In this document: in pieces, positions 37,988-46,406 of the stretch
Layout of the letters: each line of letters begins with the position of its first letter
Position numbering within the stretch: position 1 is the first letter of the stretch
Program-made: the position numbers and the translations under genes
Source of the DNA: Candidatus Schekmanbacteria bacterium RIFCSPLOWO2_02_FULL_38_14
Lineage (GTDB): Bacteria > Schekmanbacteria > GWA2-38-11
Length of the DNA stretch: 51,748 nucleotides
NCBI GenBank assembly: GCA_001790855.1
Contig: MGDH01000026.1
Coordinates: 1 to 51,748, forward strand
Reading direction: 5' to 3'
Notes under the pieces: generated by a model
Database searches by the model: none
What the model was told of the DNA's origin: nothing
What the model saw: only the letters and a program-made list of their open reading frames with translations

Positions 37988-39505
37988 TTAGGATTTTGAA
38001 ACACTAAATGACTGTTTGAATTCTTTTATTAGATTCTTCATTTTTTCTTCCATCTCTTTGCTTATCTCTTTCTTTTCCTTTATCTCTGTTAAAATATTTT
38101 TATGATTATTCTCAACAAACTGCAAAAACTCCTTTTCAAAACGCTGACATTCCTCAATAGGAATATCATCCAGCATTCCGTTTACACCTACAAAAATTAT
38201 TAATATCTGTTTTTCAGTAGTCAGAGGCTGGTACTGTCCCTGCTTCAGGATTTCTACCATCCTCGCTCCCCTTGACAGCTGAGACTGGGTTGCCTTGTCA
38301 AGCTCGCTTCCAAACTGGGCAAATGCAGCCATTTCACGGTATTGCGCCAAATCAAGACGCAAACGCCCTGCAACCTGTTTCATTGCTTTTACCTGCGCAC
38401 TGCCTCCAACCCTTGATACTGAAAGACCAACATTTATTGCAGGTCTTACACCTGAATAGAAAAGGTCTGATTCAAGATAAATCTGACCATCTGTAATTGA
38501 AATAACATTTGTAGGAATATAGGCTGAAACGTCTCCAGCCTGAGTTTCTATAATGGGAAGTGCTGTTAGAGAACCGCCCCCAAGCTCATCGCTTAATTTA
38601 GCAGCCCTTTCCAGCAACCTTGAGTGGAGATAAAATACATCGCCCGGATATGCTTCACGTCCCGGAGGTCTGCGAAGAAGAAGAGATAACTGCCTGTATG
38701 CTACTGCCTGTTTTGAAAGGTCATCATAGATAACCAGTGCATGGCCACCTTTATCTCTAAAATATTCTCCCATTGCACAACCGGCATAGGGGGATATATA
38801 CTGCATTGGTGCAGGGTCAGATGCAGACGCTGCTACAACTATTGAATATTCCATTGCTCCGTAGTTTTCTAATGTTTTTACTACCTGCGCAATAGTTGAC
38901 CTTTTCTGACCAGTTGCAACATATATGCATATAACCCCATTACCTTTCTGGTTTATGATGGTATCAAGTGCTACAGCAGTTTTACCTGTCTGCCTGTCTC
39001 CTATTATTAATTCTCTCTGTCCTCTTCCAATTGGAATCATTGAGTCTATCGCCTTAAGCCCTGTCTGCAAAGGCTCCTTAACAGGTTTTCTTTCCACAAC
39101 ACCAGGAGCCAGTCTTTCAAGAGGAGAAAAATTGTTTGTTTCTATAGGACCTTTCCCATCAAGTGGATGTCCAAGAGCATTAACAACCCTTCCTACGAGC
39201 TTTTCTCCAACAGGAACTTCCATAATCCTCTTTGTTCTTTTTACAGTATCACCTTCTTTAATTGCTCTACTTTCACCTATAAGAACTGCTCCGACATTGT
39301 CCTCTTCAAGGTTAAAGGCAATACCAACAACACTATGAGGAAATTCCAGAAGCTCTCCATACATTACTTTTTCCAGTCCATAAACCCTCGCAATACCATC
39401 ACCAACCATGATGACAGTCCCGATTTCACTAATATCAACAGTAGGTTCAAACCCGGATATCTGTCTCTTAATAATTTCACTGATTTCTGATGTTTTTATT
39501 CCCAT
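37988..39505 (-). CDS. atpA: F1 ATP synthase alpha subunit
   Basis: The 505-residue non-catalytic subunit has the P-loop GDRQTGKT (169-176), the arginine-finger region [17 protein letters not shown] (about 363-379) and an N-terminal beta barrel. It alternates with beta in the F1 hexamer and its N-terminus contacts delta. Operon order and spacing are normal. Confidence 0.99.
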   Translation of the reverse strand: MGIKTSEISEIIKRQISGFEPTVDISEIGTVIMVGDGIARVYGLEKVMYGELLEFPHSVVGIAFNLEEDNVGAVLIGESRAIKEGDTVKRTKRIMEVPVGEKLVGRVVNALGHPLDGKGPIETNNFSPLERLAPGVVERKPVKEPLQTGLKAIDSMIPIGRGQRELIIGDRQTGKTAVALDTIINQKGNGVICIYVATGQKRSTIAQVVKTLENYGAMEYSIVVAASASDPAPMQYISPYAGCAMGEYFRDKGGHALVIYDDLSKQAVAYRQLSLLLRRPPGREAYPGDVFYLHSRLLERAAKLSDELGGGSLTALPIIETQAGDVSAYIPTNVISITDGQIYLESDLFYSGVRPAINVGLSVSRVGGSAQVKAMKQVAGRLRLDLAQYREMAAFAQFGSELDKATQSQLSRGARMVEILKQGQYQPLTTEKQILIIFVGVNGMLDDIPIEECQRFEKEFLQFVENNHKNILTEIKEKKEISKEMEEKMKNLIKEFKQSFSVSKS

Positions 39506-39552
39506 TTCTCTTATTATTCCTCCCTAATTTTTTAAATTTATAATTTATTTTT

Positions 39553-40101
39553 CTACTGAATATCTTTTGTTAAACTATTTTTTACCATTTTAAGATAATT
39601 TCTGACGCTTCCGTCAATAACAAGGCTTCCTATTCTGGCAATAACTCCTCCGATAATATCTGAATCTATTTTTGTATTCAGAACAACTTCTTTTCCTGTA
39701 TAGTTGCCAAGCTTTTTTGCAATCCCTGTTCTTTCATCATCAGTTAACTTATAAGCTGATGTAATTTCAGCCCTCACCCTGTTATTATACTGGTCACAAT
39801 AGAACATAAAATGGTTATATATAGTATAAATAATTTTTAACCAGTCATTCTTCAGAAGAAGAAATATGGTTTTTTTAAGAGATGGGTGAAGTTGATAAAA
39901 ATTTAAGATTTCACCAAGAACTATTTCTTTTTTTGTGAAAGGGATGGCAGGGTTAAAGAAAAAATTCTGCAACTCTTTAGACTCTTTAAAAACAAGAGCA
40001 ACCTCTTTTAACTGTTTGCCAACTCTATCAAAATCTTCTTTTTTCTCAATTGAGTCTATTAATGCCTTTGCGTATCTCTTGCCTATTATATCCTTGATCA
40101 C
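39553..40101 (-). CDS. atpH: F1 ATP synthase delta subunit
   Basis: The 182-residue subunit has the helical N-terminal domain (GKRYAKALIDSIEK, about 6-19) and the C-terminal signature EVVLNTKIDSDIIGGVIARI followed by GSLVIDGSVRNYLKMVKNSL. It links F1 to the peripheral stalk. Its start overlaps the end of the b subunit gene by four bases, which suggests translational coupling. Confidence 0.95.
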   Translation of the reverse strand: MIKDIIGKRYAKALIDSIEKKEDFDRVGKQLKEVALVFKESKELQNFFFNPAIPFTKKEIVLGEILNFYQLHPSLKKTIFLLLKNDWLKIIYTIYNHFMFYCDQYNNRVRAEITSAYKLTDDERTGIAKKLGNYTGKEVVLNTKIDSDIIGGVIARIGSLVIDGSVRNYLKMVKNSLTKDIQ

Positions 40102-40691
40102 TTCATCTCCCCCAACGCATCGATATATTTCTGCACTAAAACCCTCTGGTTATCTTTTGTAAATTCTTTTTTCAGTGATTCTTCTGCAATCTTTGTTGCC
40201 TCTGCTACTATCTGATTGGATACATACATCTCAGCTTTTTTATAAAGTTGCTCTATATCATTGTTTATCTGCTCAGCAATTTTTCTGTTAAGTTTATCTG
40301 TTTCACTGGTAATTTTCTCTTTGTCGATTTCGATTTGCTTCTTGGTATTTCTCTTTATTTCTTCCACCTCTTTTTCTGACCCTTTCAGAAGAATCTCACT
40401 ATCCTTTAACTTCTTCTCAGCCTTCAAAAGAGAATCTTTGCTCTCTGATAACAGTATTCTTATACTTTCTGACCTTGTAAACAAAAACTCTTTTGCCGGC
40501 TTTGATAAAAATTTATAAATTGCAAAAACAAAGATTATGAAGTTTATCCATTTCCACACCTCTTTTAAGACGTTAACCCCATGCGCTCCTTCCTTCTCAG
40601 CAGTAAATCCTGTCTGACTCAGGAAAAAAACCAAAATAATAAAGCAGAATAAGCTTATTAAATAGCTCTTTTTAAAACTATACATAAACAT
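40098..40691 (-). CDS. atpF: Fo ATP synthase subunit b
   Basis: The 197-residue peripheral-stalk subunit has an N-terminal hydrophobic stretch ending TGFTA that resembles a cleavable signal peptide. A membrane segment (about 47-65: WKWINFIIFVFAIYKFLSKP) follows, then a long charged coiled coil. An extended, signal-like N-terminus is a feature of b subunits in deltaproteobacterial-type operons. It is paired with the shorter b' subunit upstream. Confidence 0.9.
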   Translation of the reverse strand: MFMYSFKKSYLISLFCFIILVFFLSQTGFTAEKEGAHGVNVLKEVWKWINFIIFVFAIYKFLSKPAKEFLFTRSESIRILLSESKDSLLKAEKKLKDSEILLKGSEKEVEEIKRNTKKQIEIDKEKITSETDKLNRKIAEQINNDIEQLYKKAEMYVSNQIVAEATKIAEESLKKEFTKDNQRVLVQKYIDALGEMK

Positions 40692-40710
40692 TTTTCAGCG
40701 CCTGAAAAAA

Positions 40711-41160
40711 CTAATTTTTTTTATCTTTTCTGCCAAGAACCATACCTGATATTTCTGATGCAATAACTGATGCAATTTTTGAAAACTCTCCACGAACAGC
40801 TTCAAGTTGCTGGTTTACTTCATTTTTCACCTGCAAAACCTTAGCCTCGCCTGTTTGTCTTGTGCTTTTCAAAACCTCTTTCTGCTGTTCTAAAGCCTGG
40901 TCTCTCAAAATATTCTGTTCAGCAAGAACATTTTTTTTGCTTTCTTTAATATTTAAGTTATATTCCTGCAATTTTTTCTCGCTTGTTTCCTCCATTTTTT
41001 TGGCATTATTAAATGAACCCTTGATTTCATTATCCCTCTGCTCCAAATGGTCAATCATTGGCTTAAAGAGCTTCTTATTAAGAATAAACATCAACAATAG
41101 AAAATTGGCTACAAGTATGAAAAACGTAATATTTAACTCAATCACAATATATTTCTCCAA
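40711..41160 (-). CDS. Fo ATP synthase subunit b'
   Basis: The 149-residue protein has an N-terminal membrane segment (about 8-30: NITFFILVANFLLLMFILN) and then KLFKPMIDHLEQRDNEIKGS, the usual start of the b/b' coiled coil. Together with atpF it would form a heterodimeric stator stalk, as in cyanobacteria, alphaproteobacteria and many deltaproteobacterial-like groups. It lies 19 bases upstream of atpF. Confidence 0.9.
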   Translation of the reverse strand: MEKYIVIELNITFFILVANFLLLMFILNKKLFKPMIDHLEQRDNEIKGSFNNAKKMEETSEKKLQEYNLNIKESKKNVLAEQNILRDQALEQQKEVLKSTRQTGEAKVLQVKNEVNQQLEAVRGEFSKIASVIASEISGMVLGRKDKKN

Positions 41161-41170
41161 AACAATCTAA

Positions 41171-41551
41171 TTATATTTTCCTCTCCTTTTTTTCTAAAAG
41201 AGGTTTAATAATCATGCTTATTTGAGGTAAACTCATTGATATCAAAACGAAAATCAGGCAATTCCTTGATATTAAAATCCCTGCTGCCAAAATTGAAAAC
41301 ATTATTATATACCGCAGAAATGTAAAAAAAAACAAATTTCCCTTTCTCTTGGGTTTATTGCTTACATCTGACAATTGCCCAACTGTTTTGCACAAGAGAA
41401 TATAGTTTATAATTCCTGTAACACCGCCAAGAATTGTTCCAATTAATAGTTCTGAATTTCTTATTAATAATGAAACTGAAATTAAAATAATGATTAAGAC
41501 TACTACACTTATTATAATTTTATCATTTATTTTATAAATACTTAGAAACAA
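41171..41551 (-). CDS. AtpI-like ATP synthase-associated membrane protein
   Basis: The 126-residue protein has four predicted membrane segments. Its layout (TILGGVTGIINYILLCKTVG in the middle, and a polar RKGNLFFFTFLRYIIMF) fits the AtpI/ATP synthase subunit I group, which assists c-ring assembly. The start is TTG 41551. In many bacteria atpI is followed by atpB and atpE, but here it is followed directly by b'. Assignment rests on membrane pattern and position. Confidence 0.65.
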   Translation of the reverse strand: MFLSIYKINDKIIISVVVLIIILISVSLLIRNSELLIGTILGGVTGIINYILLCKTVGQLSDVSNKPKRKGNLFFFTFLRYIIMFSILAAGILISRNCLIFVLISMSLPQISMIIKPLLEKKERKI

Positions 41552-41591
41552 TCTTATCTCTTAATAAATCAATGGGTTTAAAAGCTGGCAC

Positions 41592-41620
41592 TTTTTAACA
41601 GAATGATTTTTTTCTGTCAA
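41592..41620 (-). promoter_or_regulatory. Putative sigma70 promoter of the ATP synthase operon
   Basis: On the minus strand TTGACA (41620-41615) is followed after 17 bases by TAAAAA (41597-41592), 41 bases before the first gene. The arrangement is the same as that before rplM. Confidence 0.55.
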
Positions 41621-41744
41621 GACCAATCTTGAAATAGCGGACAGTAATTAATGTATAGTGAATAGTTGTACGCCAAACAGCTTGTTGCAGATAGGTTTAA
41701 AAATTTTTAGCTTTATCTTAATTTATAAAGGAGGGTTATATTTT

Positions 41745-41774
41745 CGCAAGGGCAGAGGTTTTTCTGCCCTTGCG
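41745..41774. terminator. Strong stem-loop, possible terminator
   Basis: CGCAAGGGCAGA (41745-41756) pairs perfectly with TCTGCCCTTGCG (41763-41774) around a six-base loop. It lies 64 bases after the stop of the VCBS gene. The flanking T-run is short on both strands, so termination efficiency is uncertain. Confidence 0.5.
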
Positions 41775-41837
41775 TTTACTATTCAGTATTCACTTCCTAC
41801 GATTCACCTACTCACCGATTCACCGACTCATTGTTAA

Positions 41838-43343
41838 CTACTTCTTCCCTTTCTTCTTAAAATTCACCGTTACAGACTCAGGCCCATGAAGAGTGCTCTT
41901 GCCATTCCTGTTAATGTCTTCAAGTTTGTAAAAAAATGTTCTTCCAGGTTTAGCATTCCTATCCTTAAACTCATAGCTTGCTCCTGATGTTGCACTACTG
42001 ATTGCAGGAATTAGTCTCCTATTGATCCTTACATAATTCCCATCCTCTTTTTCAGAACGCAAAATATTAAAGCTAATATTGTCAATCTCTGTTCCTGTTT
42101 CCCATTTCAGCACAACTTTGCCTCCCCTTATCTCTGCTATGAAGGATGAAAGAGTAATAGCAGTTGGTATTTCCTCTGCTGAGTACAATCTATTCTGTTG
42201 ATAAAATTCATTGGCAATAAAAACTTCATTGCCTGCATTTCCATCAAAGTTTTTTATCAAGACCGCTGCACTGAAATCTGTGCCCTGCGGAAAGAAAGCA
42301 GGGGCAGCAATAGTAAAATTACCAGTACCATCGTTCATATAGACTTTATTTGCCGTACCACTACCCTCCCCATTGGCTACAACTATATCTAAATCCCCAT
42401 CTTTATCTAAATCTCCAAAAGCTGCATCGAAGCTATAATCGCTATCAACAGGTAATTTTGTTGAGGTATTATCTTCAAACTTTGAGGTGCTTGAATTAAA
42501 GACATACAACCGATTCTGCTGACCACCATCATTGGCGATAAAAATGTAATCAATCTTACCATCATTATCTATATCTGCAAGTGCGGCAGAATTACTTGAA
42601 TTAGTATCAGATGGAATTATTCCTGTTGTATCTTCAGTAAATATTCCAGTTCCACCATTACGTAAAAGTCTATTTGGTTGCTCGAGGGAATTGATAGCCA
42701 AGATATCCAAGTCTCCATCTCTGTCAAAATCAGCAAGGATTAACTTTTGTGTAACTAAAGAATTACTCCCTATTAATCTTGAAGAAGTTTCATCAACAAA
42801 ATTTGTCATGCTATTATTTATCAATACCCTTATTGCATTGCTTTTAGAAAGCGAAGAGGCTGAAACGACTAAATCTAAATCACCATCCCCATCTATGTCA
42901 CCAAAAGCTTCGCTGGTATAAAATCGAGTCACTTGTGGAAGCCATGTTGTTCCCAGATTCGTGAAAACTCCTGCTCCGTTGTTTATCAAGAGCTTATTAA
43001 TCCCATTATTGGCTACAAATATATCTATGTCACCATCTCCATCCACATCCCCTGCTGCTGCACCATGACTATCGTCAGTATCTTGAGGTAATCTTGTAGA
43101 GGTAGAGTCTGAAAAGACACCTGAGCCATTGTTGAGCAGAAGGCGGTCCTGCCCATTGTTGGCCACAAAGATATCAAAGTCTCCATCATTTTCTATATCA
43201 ACAGCTACTGCACCAATACTGTAATCAAGAATTGCTGGAAGGTTTGTAGATGTAATATCAGAGAAATTTGCTGATTGAGAAAATTCTGGAAAAAGAAAAA
43301 CTAAAAACATCGCAAAGAAAAACTTTATAGATTTAAACTGCAT
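41838..43343 (-). CDS. Secreted FG-GAP/VCBS repeat protein
   Basis: The 501-residue protein has a signal peptide (about 1-25, ending FSQSA). Seven FG-GAP/VCBS-like repeats (about 35-395) follow, each with a calcium-binding D-x-D-x-D-G-D pattern, for example GDVDGDGDIDIFVANNG and GDLDKDGDLDIVVANGEG. They would form a seven-bladed beta propeller. The C-terminal part (about 400-501) resembles a fibronectin-type domain: VVLKWETGTEIDNISFNIL. It is probably exported, with an adhesive or matrix role. It ends in basic KKKGKK without a recognised sorting signal. It lies downstream, on the same strand, of the small-peptide genes at 43506-43910 and may share their promoter. Confidence 0.85.
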   Translation of the reverse strand: MQFKSIKFFFAMFLVFLFPEFSQSANFSDITSTNLPAILDYSIGAVAVDIENDGDFDIFVANNGQDRLLLNNGSGVFSDSTSTRLPQDTDDSHGAAAGDVDGDGDIDIFVANNGINKLLINNGAGVFTNLGTTWLPQVTRFYTSEAFGDIDGDGDLDLVVSASSLSKSNAIRVLINNSMTNFVDETSSRLIGSNSLVTQKLILADFDRDGDLDILAINSLEQPNRLLRNGGTGIFTEDTTGIIPSDTNSSNSAALADIDNDGKIDYIFIANDGGQQNRLYVFNSSTSKFEDNTSTKLPVDSDYSFDAAFGDLDKDGDLDIVVANGEGSGTANKVYMNDGTGNFTIAAPAFFPQGTDFSAAVLIKNFDGNAGNEVFIANEFYQQNRLYSAEEIPTAITLSSFIAEIRGGKVVLKWETGTEIDNISFNILRSEKEDGNYVRINRRLIPAISSATSGASYEFKDRNAKPGRTFFYKLEDINRNGKSTLHGPESVTVNFKKKGKK

Positions 43344-43505
43344 ATATTCTCCTTGAAAAAGTAATTTGTTTCATCTCAAGGATAAATCATCCTTTTTTTC
43401 TGTTAGTTGACGATTGTTCACTTTTTAGTAATTATATAGGAGAACGGACAAGTGAAAGCCCTATCCTTACTATTCACTAACTACGATACACTATTTACTT
43501 TATTT

Positions 43506-43661
43506 TCAGCTTCCTTCATTAAAGCACTGGGGAATAATGCACCCGCTCTGGTTTGGTCCTGCTTGTGTGTTGTTCTTGCACACACCAAGCACAGCTTCTT
43601 CAGCAACAAGATTGACCTTGTTTAATACTGGTTTCCTGTAAGGTTTTTTTTCACAAAACAC
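43506..43661 (-). pseudogene. Cys-containing RiPP-precursor-like small peptide gene (copy A), out of frame with its start
   Basis: A 51-codon frame reads EKKPYRKPVLNKVNLVAEEA, then VLGVCKNNTQAGPNQSGC and IIPQCFNEGS before a TGA. The basic N-terminal part, EEAVLGVCK region and short Cys/Gly/Asn core look like a ribosomally made, modified peptide precursor. The best start, GTG 43654-43652, is six bases after AGGAG (43665-43661) but enters a run of eight A in the wrong frame and stops after nine codons. Nine A would give MKKKPYRKPVL in frame. GTG 43661 is in frame but overlaps its ribosome binding site. This may be slippage, phase variation, mutation or sequencing error. Copy B lies upstream. 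Confidence 0.6.
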
Positions 43662-43698
43662 TCCTATTTTAAAATAAATTCTAAATTCTAAACAATGC

Positions 43699-43746
43699 GT
43701 TGACTTTGTTCAGCATGGTGAGCTGTGAGCTTGCCGAACAGTCAAC
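43699..43746. repeat. Inverted repeat GTTGACT...AGTCAAC
   Basis: The ends GTTGACTTTGTTC (43699-43711) and GAACAGTCAAC (43736-43746) are complementary apart from two extra T. The interior, GCATGGTGAGCTGTGAGCTT, resembles widely dispersed TTCGACAAGCTCACC-type intergenic repeats. Confidence 0.5.
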
Positions 43747-43774
43747 CACAAAATTCAAAACAAATATATGAAAT

Positions 43775-43793
43775 AGCAGAGCAAGGCTCTGCT
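43775..43793. terminator. Short GC-rich hairpin between the two peptide genes
   Basis: AGCAGAGC (43775-43782) and GCTCTGCT (43786-43793) pair perfectly around AAG. There is no long T-run, so it may be an attenuator or RNA-stability structure rather than a full terminator. Confidence 0.35.
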
Positions 43794-43831
43794 GCTACTT
43801 TTCACTAAATGCTGTTCACTATTCACTTCTT

Positions 43832-43910
43832 TTAGCTTCCCTGATTAACGCACTGAGGGATAAGGCGCTGGAAGCAGTGGTTTCTGGTAAGATTTTTTAT
43901 TGGATTTCAT
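43832..43910 (-). pseudogene. RiPP-precursor-like small peptide gene (copy B), internally deleted
   Basis: ATG 43910 follows an AAGGAG site (43926-43921) by ten bases and encodes MKSNKKSYQKPLL, matching the start of copy A (KKPYRKPVL). That frame soon ends at 43845. Another frame over the same bases encodes LIPQCVNQGS and stops at 43832, matching the copy A ending IIPQCFNEGS. The whole middle of copy A is missing, so a deletion of about 75 bases plus a frame change is the simplest explanation. A sigma54-type promoter candidate lies just upstream. Confidence 0.6.
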
Positions 43911-43968
43911 CTTCTTATAACTCCTTAAGAAGATAGATATAAATAATTTGCTTTTTATTGAAAAAGCA

Positions 43969-43984
43969 TGCAAATTTTATGCCC
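43969..43984 (-). promoter_or_regulatory. Sigma54 (-24/-12) promoter candidate for the peptide genes
   Basis: The minus strand reads GGGCATAAAATTTGCA, with GG at 43983-43982 and GC at 43971-43970, ten bases apart. Seven T precede the -24 box, as at the speD promoter. Transcription would start near 43958, about 48 bases before ATG 43910, and could continue through copy A into the VCBS gene. Confidence 0.65.
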
Positions 43985-44069
43985 AAAAAAACAATATTAA
44001 TATCTCATTGTTTTTTAATACGAATTTTGCAGAAACAAAAAAAGTTTCAAAACAACAATCCCTTGAAAT

Positions 44070-44086
44070 TGTTCAATAAATGAACA
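44070..44086. promoter_or_regulatory. Palindrome TGTTCA-N5-TGAACA, candidate activator site
   Basis: The six-base arms are perfect and the site lies about 87 bases upstream of the -24 element of the peptide promoter. A further GTTCA...TGAAC pair occurs at 44133-44159. Confidence 0.4.
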
Positions 44087-44132
44087 TTTTTCCCGGCTTC
44101 TTTTTAAGTCATTGTATTTTAACATAAAAAGT

Positions 44133-44159
44133 GTTCAAAAAACCGACATTTTTTTGAAC
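44133..44159 (-). terminator. Putative terminator of ftsK
   Basis: GTTCAAAAAA and TTTTTTGAAC form a stem directly after the ftsK stop codon, followed on the minus strand by ACTTTTTATG. The stem is AT-rich, so strength is uncertain; it could also be a protein-binding palindrome. Confidence 0.45.
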
Positions 44160-46381
44160 TACTCTAAGTCAATTTCCCTTACCTTAACTTCGCGGGGTTT
44201 TACTCCGTCTGCCGGACCTATAACTCCCTCTTTTTCCATTGTCTCAATAATACGCGCTGCCCTGTTATATCCAATGCGAAGCCTTCTCTGGACCATGGAA
44301 ATCGAAGCATAACCTGCCTTTGCAACAAGATGCACAGCCTCATCATACTTCTCATCATATTCCTCATTAACCACCTCTTTACTGTCTTCATCCTCTGATT
44401 GGAGAATTAAGTGGTTGAAATCAGATTTTTTCTGCTTTTTCAAAAAATCAACAATTGTCTGCACCTCGTGGTCCCCTATAAAAGCTCCGTGAACTCTTGT
44501 AAGCTTTGAATCCCCCGGCGCCATATAGAGCATATCCCCCTTTCCAAGAAGAAGCTCTGCGCCGTTCTGGTCAAGAATTGTTCTTGAATCAGTTTTTGAA
44601 GAAACCTGAAGAGAAATCCTGTATGAAAAATTTGATTTAATTACTCCTGTTATGACATCAACAGATGGCCTCTGAGTCGCCATTATAAGGTGAATTCCCG
44701 CTGCCCTTGCCATTTGAGCCAGGCGCTGTATGGAATCCTCAACATTTTTTGAAGCAACCATCATCAGGTCCGCAAGCTCATCAATAAAGATAACTATATA
44801 GGGAAGTTTTTCTGCTTTGGAACCTTCATCTTTTTCAGGAAATCCCTTAGGTTTGCTCTCTTTTTCTATTAACCGGTTGTAGGATGTTATATTTCTCACA
44901 GCCCTTTCAGCCATCAGGCTGTAACGCCTCTCCATTTCCTGAACAGCCCAGTATAATGCCCTTGATGCCTGCTTCGGGTTTGTAACAACAGGGGTAAGAA
45001 GATGCGGAATATCTTCATAAACAGAAAGTTCAAGCCTCTTTGGATCAACCATTATCATCTTAACTTCATCAGGGGTTGCCCTGAAAAGAAGGCTTAATAT
45101 CATTGCATTCACTGAAACGCTTTTACCTGCGCCTGTTGTCCCAGCCACAAGCAGATGAGGCATTTTGGCAAGGTCGCAAACATAGGGATTTCCTGATATA
45201 TCCTTGCCAAGAGCAAGACAAAGCCTTGATGGATTTTTAATAAAGATCTCAGACTGGAGTATTTCCTTCAGGTAAACATCCTCCCGGTGAGTATTTGGAA
45301 TCTCTATCCCGACAGTCCCTTTCCCCGGAATTGGTGCAACTATCCTGACGCTTACTGACCTCATCGCAAGGGCAAGGTCATCTGAAAGATTTATTATCCT
45401 GCTCACCTTTATTCCGGGCGCGGGCTCAAACTCGTACATGGTTATGACAGGTCCTGGCTGCACCTCTGTAACTTTTCCTGCAACACCAAAATCAAGAAGT
45501 TTCTTTTCAAGAATTCTTGAATTCATAACAAGGTCCTGTTTTGTTATTTTTAAACTTGCTTTAAGAGGGTCATCAAGGAGGTTTAAGGAAGGAAGTGTAT
45601 ATTCCTCAATAAACTCAAAAGATTCCTGAGAAACAACAGGAGGAGGCTTTATCTCTTCCTGCGGGATTTCAATTTTAGGCTCCGGTTTTTGCTTTTCTTC
45701 CTCTATCCGCTGTTTTATCTGTGTTGAATGTTTTCTCTTTACATTCCACTTCATCAAAACATCTTTCAAATCTGCAAAAGATGCTTTAAGCCACGAAAAA
45801 ATAATTCCGGTATAATTTACGAATTTAATAAATCCTGAAATAATGGCTAAATTGGTAACAAGGAGAAGTGATAAAACCAGAAGGGCTATAAACATTATAT
45901 AGCTTCCAAGTATTCCAAAAAACCTTTCACTTGAATTCACAAGAGGAAGGCCAATAGCTCCTCCGGGAGATATTCTTAAAGAAAAATCTTCATTAGGATA
46001 AAAATATGAAAATACAAGATGGAGTATTGGAGCAATACTTGAAAAGAAAAGAATGAAGCCAGATATCAGGAAAACCCATCCCTTTTTGGAGAAGCCACTG
46101 AAAAACCTGAAGCTGAAAACAATAAGAATCAGAGGAAGAAATATCGCGCTGTATCCAAAAACTTCATAAGCCAGAGCTGCTATATGAGCCCCAACACTTC
46201 CCAACAGATTACTGCATCCGTGCGTTTCCTCATCCTCAGTTATTTTGAAGCGAAACCATGTTGTGTCTTTCTCACTATAAGAAAAAAGGCTGACAGCCAT
46301 TACAATAGCCAGACAGATGATTAAGGCTGCATAAAACTTCGTCAATAATTTCTTGCTGCTTTTTTTCTTTTTACTCATCAA
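44159..46381 (-). CDS. ftsK: DNA translocase FtsK/SpoIIIE
   Basis: The protein pumps chromosomal DNA through the closing septum. Of about 740 residues, four to five membrane segments occupy 15-185, a proline/glutamate-rich linker about 215-265, and the motor about 280-650. Walker A is GTTGAGKS (414-421), Walker B is YIVIFIDELADLMM. The C-terminal gamma winged helix (about 680-740: AGYASISMVQRRLRIGYNRA) recognises orienting DNA sequences. The first codon at 46381 is TTG; ATG 46378 beside it is the more likely start. The linker is much shorter than in E. coli FtsK, giving a SpoIIIE-like size. Confidence 0.96.
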   Translation of the reverse strand: MMSKKKKSSKKLLTKFYAALIICLAIVMAVSLFSYSEKDTTWFRFKITEDEETHGCSNLLGSVGAHIAALAYEVFGYSAIFLPLILIVFSFRFFSGFSKKGWVFLISGFILFFSSIAPILHLVFSYFYPNEDFSLRISPGGAIGLPLVNSSERFFGILGSYIMFIALLVLSLLLVTNLAIISGFIKFVNYTGIIFSWLKASFADLKDVLMKWNVKRKHSTQIKQRIEEEKQKPEPKIEIPQEEIKPPPVVSQESFEFIEEYTLPSLNLLDDPLKASLKITKQDLVMNSRILEKKLLDFGVAGKVTEVQPGPVITMYEFEPAPGIKVSRIINLSDDLALAMRSVSVRIVAPIPGKGTVGIEIPNTHREDVYLKEILQSEIFIKNPSRLCLALGKDISGNPYVCDLAKMPHLLVAGTTGAGKSVSVNAMILSLLFRATPDEVKMIMVDPKRLELSVYEDIPHLLTPVVTNPKQASRALYWAVQEMERRYSLMAERAVRNITSYNRLIEKESKPKGFPEKDEGSKAEKLPYIVIFIDELADLMMVASKNVEDSIQRLAQMARAAGIHLIMATQRPSVDVITGVIKSNFSYRISLQVSSKTDSRTILDQNGAELLLGKGDMLYMAPGDSKLTRVHGAFIGDHEVQTIVDFLKKQKKSDFNHLILQSEDEDSKEVVNEEYDEKYDEAVHLVAKAGYASISMVQRRLRIGYNRAARIIETMEKEGVIGPADGVKPREVKVREIDLE

Positions 46382-46406
46382 AATGACCTGATTGCAGGTA
46401 AATTTT

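Noticed and set aside
38925-39338. 137-codon plus-strand frame inside atpA
   Set aside because: Shadow of the conserved alpha subunit in the opposite frame.
43470-43830. CRISPR array suggested by short repeats
   Set aside because: The repeat unit is about eight bases, degenerate and irregularly spaced, with no spacers or cas genes.
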